NCBI GenBank assembly: GCA_017617635.1
Contig: JAFZVW010000036.1
Span: 1 to 52,376, forward strand
DNA length: 52,376 nucleotides
Direction: 5' to 3'
From: Bacteroidaceae bacterium
GTDB taxonomy: Bacteria; Bacteroidota; Bacteroidia; Bacteroidales; Bacteroidaceae
The notes under the pieces are model-generated. The model ran no database searches. It saw only the letters and a list, made by a program, of their open reading frames with translations, and was not told the DNA's origin. Made by a program: the position numbers and the translations under genes. Below, piece after piece: positions 52,118-52,376 of this stretch. Every line of letters starts with the position of its first letter. The stretch's first letter is position 1.

Positions 52118-52306
52118 TTACCACTCGTTCCAAACGGAACCGCCGCCGTTGTTTTCACGGCCTGCCAGATTGAAGTCTTCTGGATTCGTTGGTCCATCAA
52201 CGACATCCACAGATCCTGTATCACCACCGGTCATTGATGTAGCTATGATAGACTCTGCAGTTACATCCATAACCTGTGCCTCTGGTGCAATAAATATCTT
52301 TTTCAT
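52118..52306 (-). CDS. Small peptide, 62 aa, MK-x-x-(Y/F)IAP family (copy 2)
   Basis: A 62-residue relative of the peptide at 73-264. MKKIFIAPEAQ at the start, a Gly/Asp-rich middle with TGGDTGSVDVV, then PEDFNLAGRENN and GGGSVWNEW at the end. It lies 20 nt after the stop of a presumed secreted protein on the same strand. No signal peptide. Function unknown. A-rich leader (AGAAAGAAAAAACT) before ATG. Confidence 0.7.
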   Translation of the reverse strand: MKKIFIAPEAQVMDVTAESIIATSMTGGDTGSVDVVDGPTNPEDFNLAGRENNGGGSVWNEW

Positions 52307-52326
52307 AGTTTTTTCTTTCTAAATAA

Positions 52327-52376
52327 TTACTTAATTGTCTGACCGGCAACATTGTACTTGACACCATTCCTGACAA
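52327..52376 (-). CDS. C-terminal end of a presumed secreted protein (partial)
   Basis: The minus strand reads VRNGVKYNVAGQTIK and TAA (52327-52329), entering from beyond the window edge. NGxKYNxAGQxxK endings are common in exported proteins of Prevotella. The small peptide follows 20 nt later. The call rests on 15 residues. Confidence 0.5.
   Translation of the reverse strand, partial: VRNGVKYNVAGQTIK

Overview
The window looks like a chromosomal segment of a Bacteroidales bacterium, most likely Prevotella or a close relative. Three things point there. Many genes carry the Bacteroidota sigma -7 box TAnnTTTG. Type IX secretion genes are present (porW/sprE, porX, porG). Gene orders typical of the order are present: porG-uppS-bamA-skp-skp-skp-murI; prmC-recX-pyrE-SRPBCC-argH; dut-TPR-DUF4292-envC. 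I saw no insertion sequence, CRISPR array, rRNA or prophage. Coding density is high. The two real non-coding gaps (972-1412 and 50598-51019) both hold unusual periodic repeat arrays.

Layout. 1-1000: the tail of a secreted protein, a 63-aa small peptide, and an HU-like DNA-binding protein on the minus strand with a 22-bp repeat array in its presumed 5' leader. 1400-8400: a small secreted protein, a glycine/ornithine-lipid-type N-acyltransferase, dgt, dut, a TPR protein, a DUF4292 lipoprotein and an EnvC-like protein. 8400-9590 (minus): an ArgE-type deacylase and tRNA-Pro(GGG). 9700-15900: aroA with a fused extra domain, porW/sprE and porX. 15900-22300: an AraC regulator divergent from a MFP-RND-TolC efflux operon, probably an insertion into an older neighbourhood. 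22300-24150 (minus): psd, a frameshifted pssA, and tsaE. 24300-33450: dnaE, thioredoxin, a small acidic protein, tadA, a YraN-like protein, birA, pyrH and a secreted M6-type metalloprotease. 33480-37890 (minus): prmC, recX, pyrE, SRPBCC, argH and a cysteine-rich lipoprotein. 37940-47150: ribD, a DUF6242-like lipoprotein and the envelope-biogenesis operon. 47140-52376 (minus): an anSME-type radical SAM maturase, an outer-membrane protein, a 413-aa protein preceded by an 11-bp periodic array, a 308-aa unknown protein, a second small peptide, and the tail of another secreted protein.

Common themes are envelope building (bamA, skp, uppS, murI, envC, psd/pssA, glsB-like), type IX secretion, nucleotide and arginine metabolism, and translation or repair housekeeping. 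The features most worth attention are: (i) pssA is out of frame by exactly one copy of a 7-bp tandem repeat; (ii) two minus-strand genes share a GSDMD C-terminus and both have promoter-array-gene architecture with a period of 11 or 22 bp; (iii) two related small peptides each follow the tail of a presumed secreted protein, one at each end of the window; (iv) short 7-bp repeat arrays sit at start or stop codons of several genes.
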